Of a stretch of 52,687 nucleotides of DNA, positions 1-10,068 are shown one piece after another (the stretch's first letter is position 1; every line of letters starts with the position of its first letter). Both the position numbers and the translations under genes were made by a program. The stretch is from an uncultured Clostridia bacterium (lineage in GTDB: Bacteria; Bacillota; Clostridia; Christensenellales; UBA1242). The DNA lies in contig CANQUB010000004.1 in the NCBI GenBank assembly GCA_947626955.1, forward strand, positions 1 to 52,687, written 5' to 3'. The notes under the pieces were generated by a model. The model saw only the letters and a list, made by a program, of their open reading frames with translations, was not told where the DNA came from and made no database searches.

Positions 1-78
1 GGTCGGGGTGGAGAGACTCGAACTCCCGGCCCCATGGACCCAAACCACGTGCGCTACCAAACTGCGCTACACCCCGAC
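1..78 (-). tRNA. tRNA-Pro (anticodon TGG)
   Basis: Reverse complement GTCGGGGTGTAGCGCAGTTTGGTAGCGCACGTGGTTTGGGTCCATGGGGCCGGGAGTTCGAGTCTCTCCACCCCGAC folds as a cloverleaf; loop TT-TGG-GT; 3' end at window edge. Confidence 0.93.
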
Positions 79-172
79 GTTGGATTCATACGCTGACCTT
101 TTAGAATATACACTAACTTACGCCTATTGTCAACAAAAAAACAAAAATTGCCTAAAAAGTTTATGAACGACT

Positions 173-841
173 TCACACAAACAAAGTTATTATATAGATA
201 ATTAGCAAATGTGTTGGATATGTTATATAAAACAACCACTTCAAATTAGTTTTACCCTTTTCCCCATTATAAAAGGCCAAGAGTCCAATGCTAATTAGGC
301 TTACAAATTGAGTGAACCCCCGCAGCACATACCCCGAAATTGCAAAGTCTCTTAGCGACATCACGCACAAGATAGCCGCCCCAATCGCAAGCCGCACCTT
401 TTGGTCTTTTATAAAATAGAAGGCCACAACCAGCAATACTCCCAAAAGGCCGTAGTCCACCACCCCAAACATCTGCGACAGCACCAAAAACAAGCCAGTT
501 ACGACCAGCCAAACCATGTTTAAGGTTGGGTTTAAATTATAACCTTCAATCAGGTAAATGCACAAAATTGAAATTAAAAATGTAAAAAGTATGTTAAAAT
601 TCCACCAATTATGCAAAAGAACATACGGGATTTGCGAAATGAGGGCAAAAACAAGCAGGGTCAGCACATACTTTTTTCGGCTTTTTGTGTACCGCCAGCC
701 TTCGGCAATAAAGAAGGCAAAAATAGGAAAGGCTAATCTCCCGATTAGCCTCATAATAACATTGTTGCCCACCAAAAACGCGCCAACATGATCGATGATC
801 ATGGTTAGCACGGCAATAATCTTTAGATGGTTGCGGTTCAT
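173..841 (-). CDS. TraX family membrane protein
   Basis: 222 aa, 'KIIAVLTMIIDHVGAFL...LIGRLAFPIFAFFIAEGWRYT' typical of TraX; start overlaps upstream stop (TGATG). Confidence 0.85.
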   Translation of the reverse strand: MNRNHLKIIAVLTMIIDHVGAFLVGNNVIMRLIGRLAFPIFAFFIAEGWRYTKSRKKYVLTLLVFALISQIPYVLLHNWWNFNILFTFLISILCIYLIEGYNLNPTLNMVWLVVTGLFLVLSQMFGVVDYGLLGVLLVVAFYFIKDQKVRLAIGAAILCVMSLRDFAISGYVLRGFTQFVSLISIGLLAFYNGEKGKTNLKWLFYITYPTHLLIIYIITLFV

Positions 842-2415
842 CAGTCAATACCCAAATATTCGTTGTAGGTGGTCTCTTTGTCGAAGGCCTTTTTGCCACC
901 TTCTATTACAATGATTCGGTTGGCCACTGTTTGCAAAATTTCGTGGTCTTGCGAAGTGAACAGCATTGGCGACTTGTAGTTAATCATGCCCTTGTTTAAA
1001 GCAGTTATGCTTTCAAGGTCAAGGTGGTTGGTAGGCTCATCCATGATAAGCACATTGCCAGCCTTGAGCATGGCACGAGCCAGCATACATCTAACCTTCT
1101 CGCCACCGCTGAGCACTTTGGCCTTCTTCATGCCCTCTTCGCCAGTAAACAGCATTCGGCCAAGCCAGCTTCTAAGATAGGTCTCATCCTTTTCCACCGA
1201 ATATTGTGCCAGCCAGTCCACAAGCGAAAGGTCGCACCCCTCGAAATATGCGTCGTTATTCTCAGGCAAATAGGAAACGGTTGTGGTATTGCCCCACCTT
1301 ATGCTGCCGCTGTCGGGTTGCTCTTCGCCCACAAGGATCTTAAACAGCATGGTTATGACATTGGCCTTGTCGCTCAAAAACGCAATTTTGTCGTTTTTGT
1401 TGACTGTAAAGCTTACTTTTTCGAAATATCCAGTCTTTGTAAGGTTCTCCACCTTCAAAACTTCGTTGCCCACTTCGCGTGAAGGCCTGAAATCTATGTA
1501 TGGATATTTCCTCGACGACGGCTTGATGTCCACAAACTCCAGTCTCTCAAGCTCCTTCTTGCGGCTAGTAGCCTGCTTGCTTTTAGAAGCATTTGCGGCA
1601 AACCTTGCAATGAAGTCCTTAAGCTCCTTGGCACGCTGCTCGGCCTTCTTGTTTTGCTCTTTGGCCTGCTTTGCGAGAAGTTGACTGGTCTCGTACCAAA
1701 AGTCATAGTTACCAATGTACATATTGATCTTGCCAAAATCCACGTCACAAATATGCGTGCAAATTTTATTTAAAAAATACCTGTTGTGCGAAACGACGAT
1801 GACAGTGTTTTCAAAGTCCAGCAAAAAGTTTTCCAGCCAGTTGACTGTCTTTGCGTCGAGGTTGTTGGTTGGCTCGTCCAAAATCAGCACGTCTGGGTTT
1901 TTGAAAAGTGCCTTTGCAAGCAGCACCTTGACCTTAAGCTTTGGCTCGACGTCGCGCATTTGCACATTAAATAGGTCAGGTGAAATTCCCAAATCCTGCA
2001 AAAGGGTTTGAGCCTCGCCCTCAGCCTCCCAGCCGTTCAGCTCCATAAACTCGTTTTCAAGCTCGGCTGCACGAATGCCGTCCTCGTCCGAAAAGTCAGG
2101 CTTGCTATACAAAAGGTCCTTTTCACGCATGATGGCAACCAGCCTCTCATGCCCCATCAAAACGGTGTCCTGCACGGTAAAGTCGTCGAAGGCGTTTTGG
2201 TTTTGCTCAAGCACTGAAATACGCTCGCCCTTATCTATTAAAATTTCGCCCGAACTTGGTTCTATCTTGCCCGACAACAGCTTTAAAAATGTAGACTTCC
2301 CCGCCCCGTTTGCACCGATAATTCCGTAGCAGTTACCTTTGGTGAACTTGAGGTTGACTTCATCAAACAAAACCCTGCCACCAAACTGCAATCTTACATT
2401 ATTAACAAGTATCAT
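841..2415 (-). CDS. ABC-F family ATP-binding protein (YbiT-like)
   Basis: Two ABC domains with Walker A GANGAGKST, signature LSGGEKVR, 'LDEPTNNLD' and 'MDEPTNHLD'. Confidence 0.92.
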   Translation of the reverse strand: MILVNNVRLQFGGRVLFDEVNLKFTKGNCYGIIGANGAGKSTFLKLLSGKIEPSSGEILIDKGERISVLEQNQNAFDDFTVQDTVLMGHERLVAIMREKDLLYSKPDFSDEDGIRAAELENEFMELNGWEAEGEAQTLLQDLGISPDLFNVQMRDVEPKLKVKVLLAKALFKNPDVLILDEPTNNLDAKTVNWLENFLLDFENTVIVVSHNRYFLNKICTHICDVDFGKINMYIGNYDFWYETSQLLAKQAKEQNKKAEQRAKELKDFIARFAANASKSKQATSRKKELERLEFVDIKPSSRKYPYIDFRPSREVGNEVLKVENLTKTGYFEKVSFTVNKNDKIAFLSDKANVITMLFKILVGEEQPDSGSIRWGNTTTVSYLPENNDAYFEGCDLSLVDWLAQYSVEKDETYLRSWLGRMLFTGEEGMKKAKVLSGGEKVRCMLARAMLKAGNVLIMDEPTNHLDLESITALNKGMINYKSPMLFTSQDHEILQTVANRIIVIEGGKKAFDKETTYNEYLGID

Positions 2416-2541
2416 AATAACTCCTTATCTTAAGATAATATAACCTATTTGAGCTTTCCTGTCAATCAAATAACAAATATGGCAAATTCAATTTACTTTT
2501 ATAATAGAAAAGTGCTACCATAATATGTGAGGTGAAAAACT

Positions 2542-3507
2542 ATGAATTACACTGTTCTTGGCTGCGGACGTTGGGGCAGCTTTATATCTTGGTACCTGGA
2601 CAAAACCGGCCACAAGGTTACAACTTGGGGGCTGGAAACCGACCCATATGTGGTCAACTTTTTCTCGGCTAGAAAGAACAACTATGTCGAATTGCCCGAG
2701 AGCATCTACCTTACCTGCGACCTGAAAGAGGCGCTTGACCGCAACAACTATATAATCATTTCCATAAGTGCACAAAACCTGCGAAATCTTGTTTCAAACA
2801 TCAAACAAGTTCCCGGCTGGGAGGAAAAATATTACTGCCTATGCATGAAGGGCATTGAGGAGGCCACCGGCAAACGCCTGAGCGAAATCCTTATTGAAGA
2901 GGGGCTAGACAAAAACCACATCGCCACCTGGGTTGGCCCTGGGCATATCCAGGACTTTACTCGCGGCATTCCAAGCCTTATGCTTGTGGACAGCTACGAC
3001 GTAAACCTTGCCCGCAAGCTGGCCGACGACCTCAAAAGTTCGCTTATACGCTTCTATGTTGGCCACGACATGATTGGAACCGAAATTGGTGCTGCAGCTA
3101 AAAATGTCATGGGCATCGCTGCTGGAATGTTGGATGGCGGCAACATGACTTCGCTCAAAGGTGCTCTTATGGCAAGAGGCACACGTGAGGTCGCAAGACT
3201 CATCAAAGCTGCCGGGGGCAACGAGCTTTCAGCATATGGGCTTTGCCACCTTGGTGACTACGAAGCCACTCTGTTCTCCCCTAATTCGCACAACCGCAAG
3301 TTCGGCGAAAGCTTTGCAAAAGGCGAATATTTTGACAAGCTTGCCGAGGGTGTACAAACCTCATATGCCCTGCTTAAGCTTGCAAACAAAGTGAACGTCG
3401 AGCTGCCAATAACCAAAACTGTCAGCGAAATTTTGTCTCATAAAGTTGATCCAAAATCGGCCCTTGACAACTTACTAACCAGAGAGAACACCGAAGAGTT
3501 TGATTAA
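2542..3507 (+). CDS. gpsA: NAD(P)H-dependent glycerol-3-phosphate dehydrogenase
   Basis: N-terminal Rossmann 'VLGCGRWGSFISWYL', 'GTEIGAAAKNVMGIAAGMLDG', 'GDYEATLFSPNSHNRKFG'. Confidence 0.88.
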   Translation: MNYTVLGCGRWGSFISWYLDKTGHKVTTWGLETDPYVVNFFSARKNNYVELPESIYLTCDLKEALDRNNYIIISISAQNLRNLVSNIKQVPGWEEKYYCLCMKGIEEATGKRLSEILIEEGLDKNHIATWVGPGHIQDFTRGIPSLMLVDSYDVNLARKLADDLKSSLIRFYVGHDMIGTEIGAAAKNVMGIAAGMLDGGNMTSLKGALMARGTREVARLIKAAGGNELSAYGLCHLGDYEATLFSPNSHNRKFGESFAKGEYFDKLAEGVQTSYALLKLANKVNVELPITKTVSEILSHKVDPKSALDNLLTRENTEEFD

Positions 3508-3548
3508 AGCTTAGCTTAAAAAAACGCAAATTAGCCAGCTAAAAACAT

Positions 3549-3580
3549 AAAAATCGCATTCATTTTGCGATTTTTCTTTT
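3549..3580 (+). terminator. Rho-independent terminator after gpsA
   Basis: AAAAATCGCA-TTCATTT-TGCGATTTTT followed by T-rich tract. Confidence 0.75.
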
Positions 3581-3642
3581 GAAAGTATATTTTGTTTGGC
3601 TTTGTCAATACTTAAGTCAAACGTCAAAAAGAGGTTAAGAAA

Positions 3643-4500
3643 ATGACAAAACCAAAAAGTAAAAACTCCAAACCATATGTAAGAAAGGGCACCAAACATA
3701 CGGCCAAGCCTAGTGCAAGTGCGAAAAGTAGTCAGCCTAGTGCCAGTGCAAATAATAGGCCAAAAGCCGCCAGCTCGCATGACAGCACTAAGGCTTTAGC
3801 AAATAACCAAGCTAGAGCCACTGCTGCAAATGATGATCAAATAAAAGAGCCAACCCGCACTAATGCTAACCATGCCACCAATACGGCCACCAACACTCAA
3901 ACAAGAAAGGTGGACAGCCAGCCAAAAAGTGCCGAGCACAGTGGCAAGTCAAGTGAAAGCCAGTCAAAGGGCCGCGAGCAAGGCCTCACCCCTGAAGGCA
4001 AGACTCAGTCTAAGCACAACTCCAACATGTCTCCCGACAAAAGGCATATGCTTATCGGGCTAATAATCGTTGGCATAACCATAATTGTGGGGGTCATTGC
4101 AACACTACTTGGCGGCAAGATGGACGACTCATATGTCAAACCGCCTGTCTATCCGCCCGAATGGGTCTTCCCTGTCGCATGGTCAATTATATACATTTCA
4201 ATTGCCATAGCTTCATACCTTGCCTACATTATGGTGGCCGACGACAAGAAACGCCGTGGCGACGTCATATGGTATGGCATTCACCTGTTCTTCAACTTCA
4301 TGTGGCCGCTGTTCTACTTTACACTTGGATGGTTGATATTCTCGTGCGTATGGCTAGGATTGGTGATAGCCACCGCAATCGTGGTCACCTACCGCTTCTA
4401 TAGAGCCAACCTAACATCGGGAATAATTTTCACCATATATACCCTGTGGCTGATATACGCACTCTACCTAAGCCTTGGCATAACCATATTAAATGCATAA
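3643..4500 (+). CDS. TspO/MBR family protein with about 125-aa low-complexity N-terminal extension
   Basis: C-terminal 'PPVYPPEWVFPVAWSIIYISIAIASYL...FFNFMWPLFYF' matches TspO/MBR; N-terminus is S/T/K/Q/N/A-rich. Confidence 0.85.
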   Translation: MTKPKSKNSKPYVRKGTKHTAKPSASAKSSQPSASANNRPKAASSHDSTKALANNQARATAANDDQIKEPTRTNANHATNTATNTQTRKVDSQPKSAEHSGKSSESQSKGREQGLTPEGKTQSKHNSNMSPDKRHMLIGLIIVGITIIVGVIATLLGGKMDDSYVKPPVYPPEWVFPVAWSIIYISIAIASYLAYIMVADDKKRRGDVIWYGIHLFFNFMWPLFYFTLGWLIFSCVWLGLVIATAIVVTYRFYRANLTSGIIFTIYTLWLIYALYLSLGITILNA

Positions 4501-4503
4501 AAA

Positions 4504-4527
4504 TAGCACCCGTTTGGGTGCTGTTTT
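4504..4527. terminator. Bidirectional terminator between convergent genes
   Basis: AGCACCC-GTTT-GGGTGCT with TTTT. Confidence 0.7.
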
Positions 4528-4996
4528 AATTTTCAGTTTTGTCGAGTGAAGTTTTCAAAAATCTCAGCGAGCTGATACCATTGAGTGGATCGCCGCCCGA
4601 AACATGTTTGAAGTTCTTTAGAACAAATTCTTCTTCTTTGAATTCGTAGTAGCAAGTATATTTGGTGTCAGGGCTAGTTCCTATAATAGTTATAGTGGCC
4701 GCATATTTATGGTTGAAGCCGCGTGTCGACAAATATGTAAATGTCAGTGTGTACTTTTGTTCTTTTTCAAAAGTGGCTGTAACCTCACCCTCTTTAGAGG
4801 TTATCACAAAATCCTCGGTTTCACATCTCCATGTGCCTTCAACACTAAATGGAGAATATTTTAGTTGCTCAGACATACTTGGCAATGTAACCAAATATGC
4901 TATCCAGCCGCCAATGATTCCCAGCCCCAAAGTAAGGCCGATTATGATTGGTAACCATATGCTTACAAATTTGTTCTTTTTCTTTTCTTCTGCCAT
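4526..4996 (-). CDS. Hypothetical single-TM protein
   Basis: ORF with N-terminal KKKNKFVSIWLPIIIGLTLGLGIIGGWIAYLV TM segment; start placed at MAEEKKKNK. Confidence 0.6.
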   Translation of the reverse strand: MAEEKKKNKFVSIWLPIIIGLTLGLGIIGGWIAYLVTLPSMSEQLKYSPFSVEGTWRCETEDFVITSKEGEVTATFEKEQKYTLTFTYLSTRGFNHKYAATITIIGTSPDTKYTCYYEFKEEEFVLKNFKHVSGGDPLNGISSLRFLKTSLDKTEN

Positions 4997-5062
4997 AATT
5001 TTGTTCCTTTTTTGCGGTTTTACACCGGTTTTTTGCATTTTATCATTGTGTTTTTGCGTTTT

Positions 5063-6100
5063 TTATTTTGTCGCTTTTTCTAGCAAAGTTATCTTTTTAT
5101 TGTCGGCATCTAGCTCGCACATACAGCCAAGCGGCAAAACTGTTATTGGCTCAGCGTGCCCAAAGTTGACATTGTATATGATTGGAAAATCTCTATTCAC
5201 TTCATTTTTAAAGAAGTCCACAATGGTCTTTTTAACCGGCTCATAGATCTCTTTTAAAACAGGCTTGCCTATGATTATCCCGCTGATTACATCAAAAATT
5301 CCTTGTGCGTTCAGGTTTCTCAAGTAATAAATTAAGTCATCCCCAAGTCCCTTATCGTCGCAAATCTCCAAACAAAGTATCTTGTTTTTGAAGTCGCTGA
5401 CTTTTGGCCATATTGGCGTACCCATGATGCATATGAAGGTGTCGATGCATCCACCAATCAATCTGCCACGAACCTTGCCGTGACCTTGAAGCACTTCATA
5501 GCCGTGATTATCCTTATGAAACTTGCGAGGGGTGTTCATGTTCTCCTCTTTCCACCACACCACGTCGTCATTGTAACTAGCAACACCGCATGGCTCAATT
5601 TCCAACTTGTCTTTTGGCTCGAACAATGTGTCGACGATGGCCTTACGGGTATAGTCATTTATTTTGACATATTCGGAAAAATTATTCAAAACGCTTGCAC
5701 CGTAATAAGATATAAGCCCAGCCTTGTGCATCATGAAATGATTGACAGTGGTGTCCGAAAAGCCAGTGAAGATCTTAGGATTGTTCTTAATAACATCAAA
5801 GTCGATATATGGGAGTAGCCTGATCGTATCGTCCCCGCCGATGGCATTGAAGATGGCCTTTATGCTCTTATCCTTAAAAGCGTCCATAAGATCTTTAGCT
5901 CTTGCCTCAGGATGCTGGTAAAGATAATCAATGCCCTTCAAGGCGTTTGGCATCACAACCACTTTCAACTTAAAATCCTCTTCAAGTCGCTTTTTGGCAA
6001 TGTCGAGTTTATGAATGGCCCAAGGCTCACCAAGCGTGCCTCTAGATAGAGAAACTATGGCAACCTTGTCTCCAGGCCTTAAACGTTCAGGTTTAATCAT
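5063..6100 (-). CDS. S66 family LD-carboxypeptidase / MccF-like
   Basis: 'LRPGDKVAIVSLSRG', 'AIFNAIGGDDTIRLLPYIDFDVIKNNPKIFTGFSDTT'. Confidence 0.88.
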   Translation of the reverse strand: MIKPERLRPGDKVAIVSLSRGTLGEPWAIHKLDIAKKRLEEDFKLKVVVMPNALKGIDYLYQHPEARAKDLMDAFKDKSIKAIFNAIGGDDTIRLLPYIDFDVIKNNPKIFTGFSDTTVNHFMMHKAGLISYYGASVLNNFSEYVKINDYTRKAIVDTLFEPKDKLEIEPCGVASYNDDVVWWKEENMNTPRKFHKDNHGYEVLQGHGKVRGRLIGGCIDTFICIMGTPIWPKVSDFKNKILCLEICDDKGLGDDLIYYLRNLNAQGIFDVISGIIIGKPVLKEIYEPVKKTIVDFFKNEVNRDFPIIYNVNFGHAEPITVLPLGCMCELDADNKKITLLEKATK

Positions 6101-6156
6101 ATAACACCTCGTCTATTATTATAATGAACTTAGTTAAAAAAGACAAGGAAAAAAGC

Positions 6157-6666
6157 TTATTTGTTTTTAATAGAGCGAATAAGGCCACTTATGCTAAAAA
6201 TAAGCAGCGAAGCCTCGATGGCTGCACCAACATAACTTGTAATTAAAATAAGGTAGGTAGAGCAAATAATATTTCGAATAATTGCACTGGCTTTGGCAAA
6301 AATGATGCCATTTATTGTCACTGAAAAAATGCAAATTGACATGTAAATTATTGGTAAAAGGCTTACAAAACCATCAAAAGTTAGCACCGCAACGGCAATC
6401 ATGCCGGTTTGACAAAGTGCATACATACAAACCTTGATTATGGTTTTATTGTCCTTAGTAAAGAAAGACACTAGCATAAAAAGGCCTTCAATCAAAATTG
6501 CAATAGCACCTGAATAGGCCTTAAGGAGTGCATAGTGTGCACTGAATAAAATATCATTAATAAGGAAAAAGAGTATCATTCTACTCTTCTTCTTAGAAAG
6601 CACCGATAGCATAAAGGATATATCGGCACAAACAGCTAAAATTTGCGAAATAATATAAGCAGTCAC
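6157..6666 (-). CDS. YgjV-like inner membrane protein
   Basis: 169 aa, multi-TM, 'KSRMILFFLINDILFSAHYALLKAYSGA' pattern. Confidence 0.65.
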   Translation of the reverse strand: MTAYIISQILAVCADISFMLSVLSKKKSRMILFFLINDILFSAHYALLKAYSGAIAILIEGLFMLVSFFTKDNKTIIKVCMYALCQTGMIAVAVLTFDGFVSLLPIIYMSICIFSVTINGIIFAKASAIIRNIICSTYLILITSYVGAAIEASLLIFSISGLIRSIKNK

Positions 6667-6689
6667 AACCTATCTCTAATTAATGTGTA

Positions 6690-8645
6690 TTATAATCTAT
6701 CTTGAATAAAGCCTTTAATTTTACCAAAAACCGCATTAAATTCACAAATATGGTCATTTATAGCCTTTATTATATCCCATTTTTCAGGCTCTTTTGCGTT
6801 TTTTAGTGAGTCAAGTAGCTCAGTTAGTTTAGATGAAACACCATCAAGTCCAAGCTTACAATTTTGCAAATTTTTATACTTGTTTTCGCAATCACATGGG
6901 AAAAATGGTGTATTTTCATCATATTTTGCTGCATTTTCAATTGTATTTTGCAGTTTTATATTTATATGCGTATTTATTTGATAAATTATTTGTTTTGCCT
7001 CAAAAAGTACGCCCGACACATAGCTTTCCTTTCGCACATTGTCTAATATTTTTATCTCTTCTCTAGACATTACTCCACAAGTGTTAAGAAATAAGATATT
7101 TTCTTTCTTTTTAAGCAGGTCAACAGTATCCAAAAAGTCGTCATATCGTTTGAGCCCTCTATGCTTGGCCTCTCTCCCCCACTCGCTGCTATAGTTATCG
7201 CCGTTAAATATAACTGAGCTAGATATAAGTAGATTTTTGTATGTTATGCTGCGGAGGGTTTTGATATTATATCCTCTATCAACAAAGACCTTTTCAGCCC
7301 TCTTTACTTCATCAAGCAAGGCCGTCATGATTATTGTGTTGCATAATGCAATGCTTTGGTTAGATCCTAACATCCTAAACTCAAACTTGTTGCCGGTATA
7401 TGCAAATGGGCTTGTGCGGTTGCGATCACAGCCATGATGATAACCCACCTTCCTTCCAAGTATCTTATCAATCATATGCTGCACTTCGTCACCTACATAG
7501 ACTGACAGCAGTGGAGGCGGTGCCTCATTGCCTCCCAGCCTCATATCATTCGAGTAACTGCTAACCGACAGCCTAATGAGGTCGCTATGCTTATGAACAG
7601 CGGCTATTATGCAGGACATAAGGAACATAAATATGTCTTTGTTTGCTGTTTTATAATCGAGCAAATTGTGCTTTAAATCAGCTGATAGCGACCAGTTATT
7701 GTGCTTGCCGCTGCCATTAACCCCATTAAATGGCTTTTCATGAAATATGGCAACTAGGCCACATTTGCTTGCTATATCTTTAATTTTTTGAGTGATAATT
7801 TGGCTTTTTAAATAGGAGTATTCCACACGGTCATATATCGGCACAACCTCATACTGGCAAGGTGCAACCTCACTGTGCATGGCCTTTAAAACAACTCCAA
7901 GCGGCAGCAACTCCTCGTATAGCCTCTTCATAAAAAACTGCACTTTTGTCTCTGGCAAGCTGAAATAATGCCCATAAAACTGGCTTTTGAGCAAAATTTC
8001 CTCGTTCGCCAGCGTCCGTCCGCATTCAGCAAGGCCGCAAAATTTATGTATGTTTTCTTTGTCAATTAGGAAAAATTCCTGTTCAAAACCCACAGTGTAG
8101 TACACGTGTTCGCACGTTTGGCCGAACTTATTTAGCACACTTGTTAAATGTTTATCAAGCTCATGCGAGGCTCTAAACAGTGCCGCTTTTTCGTCCAAAG
8201 CTTCGCCAGTGTGGCTTATCAAGAAGCTTGGAAGAAATAAGACTTTGCCAATATCCAGTTCATCAATAAAAATTGGGCTTTGCCTGTCCCATAATGCGTA
8301 ACCTTTAGCCTTGGCTGTCGTCCTATTGCCCCCACTTGGAAAACTGGATGCATCGGTCTCGCTTTTAAGCAGGGTTTGTCCATTAAATTCAATTTTACCG
8401 TCAGGGCCCAAAAAACTCATAAATTTCAGTGCTGGCTTGCCGCTTAATGGAAAAAACAAGTGAGCGTAAAATTTGGCCCCTCGCCTTGCCGCCCATTTAG
8501 ATATAATCTTAGCAATTCTATCCGCCAGCTCATCTTCTAGTTTATTGCAATTTATTGAGGCCTCGAATTTTTCGCCCCATTTTTTGCCGAGTTTTTTGAC
8601 AATTTCCTCATGTGTTAAAACATTGCAAGAAAAAAAGCTTTTCAT
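6690..8645 (-). CDS. glnN: Glutamine synthetase type III
   Basis: 'DASSFPSGG', 'GEALDEKAALFRA', 'GFEQEFFLID', 'GVNGSGKHNNWSL', 'GGNEAPPP', 'DRNRTSPFAYTGNKFEFRMLGSNQS'. Confidence 0.9.
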   Translation of the reverse strand: MKSFFSCNVLTHEEIVKKLGKKWGEKFEASINCNKLEDELADRIAKIISKWAARRGAKFYAHLFFPLSGKPALKFMSFLGPDGKIEFNGQTLLKSETDASSFPSGGNRTTAKAKGYALWDRQSPIFIDELDIGKVLFLPSFLISHTGEALDEKAALFRASHELDKHLTSVLNKFGQTCEHVYYTVGFEQEFFLIDKENIHKFCGLAECGRTLANEEILLKSQFYGHYFSLPETKVQFFMKRLYEELLPLGVVLKAMHSEVAPCQYEVVPIYDRVEYSYLKSQIITQKIKDIASKCGLVAIFHEKPFNGVNGSGKHNNWSLSADLKHNLLDYKTANKDIFMFLMSCIIAAVHKHSDLIRLSVSSYSNDMRLGGNEAPPPLLSVYVGDEVQHMIDKILGRKVGYHHGCDRNRTSPFAYTGNKFEFRMLGSNQSIALCNTIIMTALLDEVKRAEKVFVDRGYNIKTLRSITYKNLLISSSVIFNGDNYSSEWGREAKHRGLKRYDDFLDTVDLLKKKENILFLNTCGVMSREEIKILDNVRKESYVSGVLFEAKQIIYQINTHINIKLQNTIENAAKYDENTPFFPCDCENKYKNLQNCKLGLDGVSSKLTELLDSLKNAKEPEKWDIIKAINDHICEFNAVFGKIKGFIQDRL

Positions 8646-8693
8646 ATTTTTATAATATGCAAAAGCTTTGTTTGTGGCTAATTGCCTTTCAAT

Positions 8694-9148
8694 CTATCTT
8701 CTTATCGTGCCATTAATTTTCTTGGCCGCCTTTCTAACCTCTTGGCCATTTTTGCGGTAGTCCTTATAAAAAGCCTCAGCAACCTCAGGTGGCATCAATG
8801 GCAAATTTGGAATATCGGCAATTTTTATTGCTGTTGGCTTGTACACGCCGTTGTTGCGGCCAGCCTGAAACTCCTCGCCTTGCCCCGTGCCAAGCTCGCC
8901 CGAAACCCATTTGCAAACGTAAAAATATTCGATGCTCCTTTCGCTTTCGTAGGTGTACACCTTCTTTATAGGCTCAACCACTATTCCAAATTCCTCGAGC
9001 ACCTCACGCTTTACGCATCCTCGCTCTCGCCCGCTTCCATGCCGCCGCCAGGAAAGGTGTAGAACACTCGCCCCTCTCTTTCGCGATACATCGAAACTAT
9101 TTGCTCATCAAAAATCACAATAGCCCTTCCGCTCTTTCTTTTATCCAT
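8694..9148 (-). pseudogene. NUDIX hydrolase, frameshifted inside the Nudix box
   Basis: Minus frame from 9148 reads MDKRKSGRAIVIFDEQIVSMYREREGRVFYTFPGGGMEAGESEDA* then continues in another frame as KREVLEEFGIVVEPIKKV...; the two halves make a Nudix box. Confidence 0.8.
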
Positions 9149-9164
9149 TTTTTATCTCCAAAAT

Positions 9165-9506
9165 TTATTTTTTTATCACGCACTGGTCGGGATTCCATGC
9201 AGGGGTACAAATCTCAGCCACCTTGCACACACCTTCCCAAAAGTTTTTTTCACCAGCAGCAATAAGTATGGCGTCGCCGGCTTTAAAGGAAATAACTTCA
9301 TTCTCCTTGCAAATCTTGCCCTTACCCGAAATTATATAGGCCATTTGCTTCACCTTGAGGTTAACGCAATAGTCCTTGTCGGGATAGCGGCCGCTTATCT
9401 CAGCCACCGAAATATCTATATCGTCGTCTTTGTGCGGATACAGCCACTCCAGGCATTTTTCGCTGTTTTTAAACTTTATTGTATCTTCTTTTTTAACAAT
9501 CTTCAT
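9165..9506 (-). CDS. Cupin domain protein
   Basis: Small beta-barrel pattern 'MAYIISGKGKICKENEVISFKAGDAILIAAG'. Confidence 0.7.
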   Translation of the reverse strand: MKIVKKEDTIKFKNSEKCLEWLYPHKDDDIDISVAEISGRYPDKDYCVNLKVKQMAYIISGKGKICKENEVISFKAGDAILIAAGEKNFWEGVCKVAEICTPAWNPDQCVIKK

Positions 9507-9546
9507 TTGACCCCTCGGCCGCTAAATTTAATTTGGCAGTGTGCGC

Positions 9547-9963
9547 CTATTTTTTTAGATCGGCAATTATTTGGCTTTGCACATCGGCAGGTATTTCCAG
9601 CTTTTTGTCAACCACCTTTTTAGGCCAGCCCTCGTCGACCCACTCAATGCCATATTTGTTAATCGGCTTACCAAACCTTGGATAAACATTGAAATGCACA
9701 AACTGCTCTTTCATCATAATGGCGCAATAGTTAAACTTTTCAGCGCCATAGAGCTTCTTGGCCTTTGTTTCGTACCACTTACAAACTTGCGGTAGCTCGG
9801 CCATCTCCTCCTCGGTCACGTGCGAAAAGTCAGGCACTTCCCTTTTAAGGACAAATGCCACCTGTCCTAAAACGCTTGGCAGCTCTTTATAGACAACCGC
9901 CCAATGTTTAAAAGTCTTTATCGCAAGCTCGGGATTAGAAAATCTTCCAGCAAATTCCAGCAT
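9547..9963 (-). CDS. HIT-like protein with degenerate triad
   Basis: 'FNYCAIMMKEQFVHFNVYPRFGKPI' resembles HIT 'NYLMLMN..VHFHVIPRY'. Confidence 0.55.
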   Translation of the reverse strand: MLEFAGRFSNPELAIKTFKHWAVVYKELPSVLGQVAFVLKREVPDFSHVTEEEMAELPQVCKWYETKAKKLYGAEKFNYCAIMMKEQFVHFNVYPRFGKPINKYGIEWVDEGWPKKVVDKKLEIPADVQSQIIADLKK

Positions 9964-10024
9964 TTTTTAATCTCCTTTATAGTTTTATAATAACATATTT
10001 TGCCAAGAACTCAAAGCAAATTAA

Positions 10025-10065
10025 AGCATAAAAAATAGAGCCCGACAAAAATCGAACTCTACTTT
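10025..10065 (-). terminator. Rho-independent terminator
   Basis: Minus: AGAGTTCGA-TTTTTG-TCGGGCTCT then ATTTTTT. Confidence 0.6.
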
Positions 10066-10068
10066 TTT

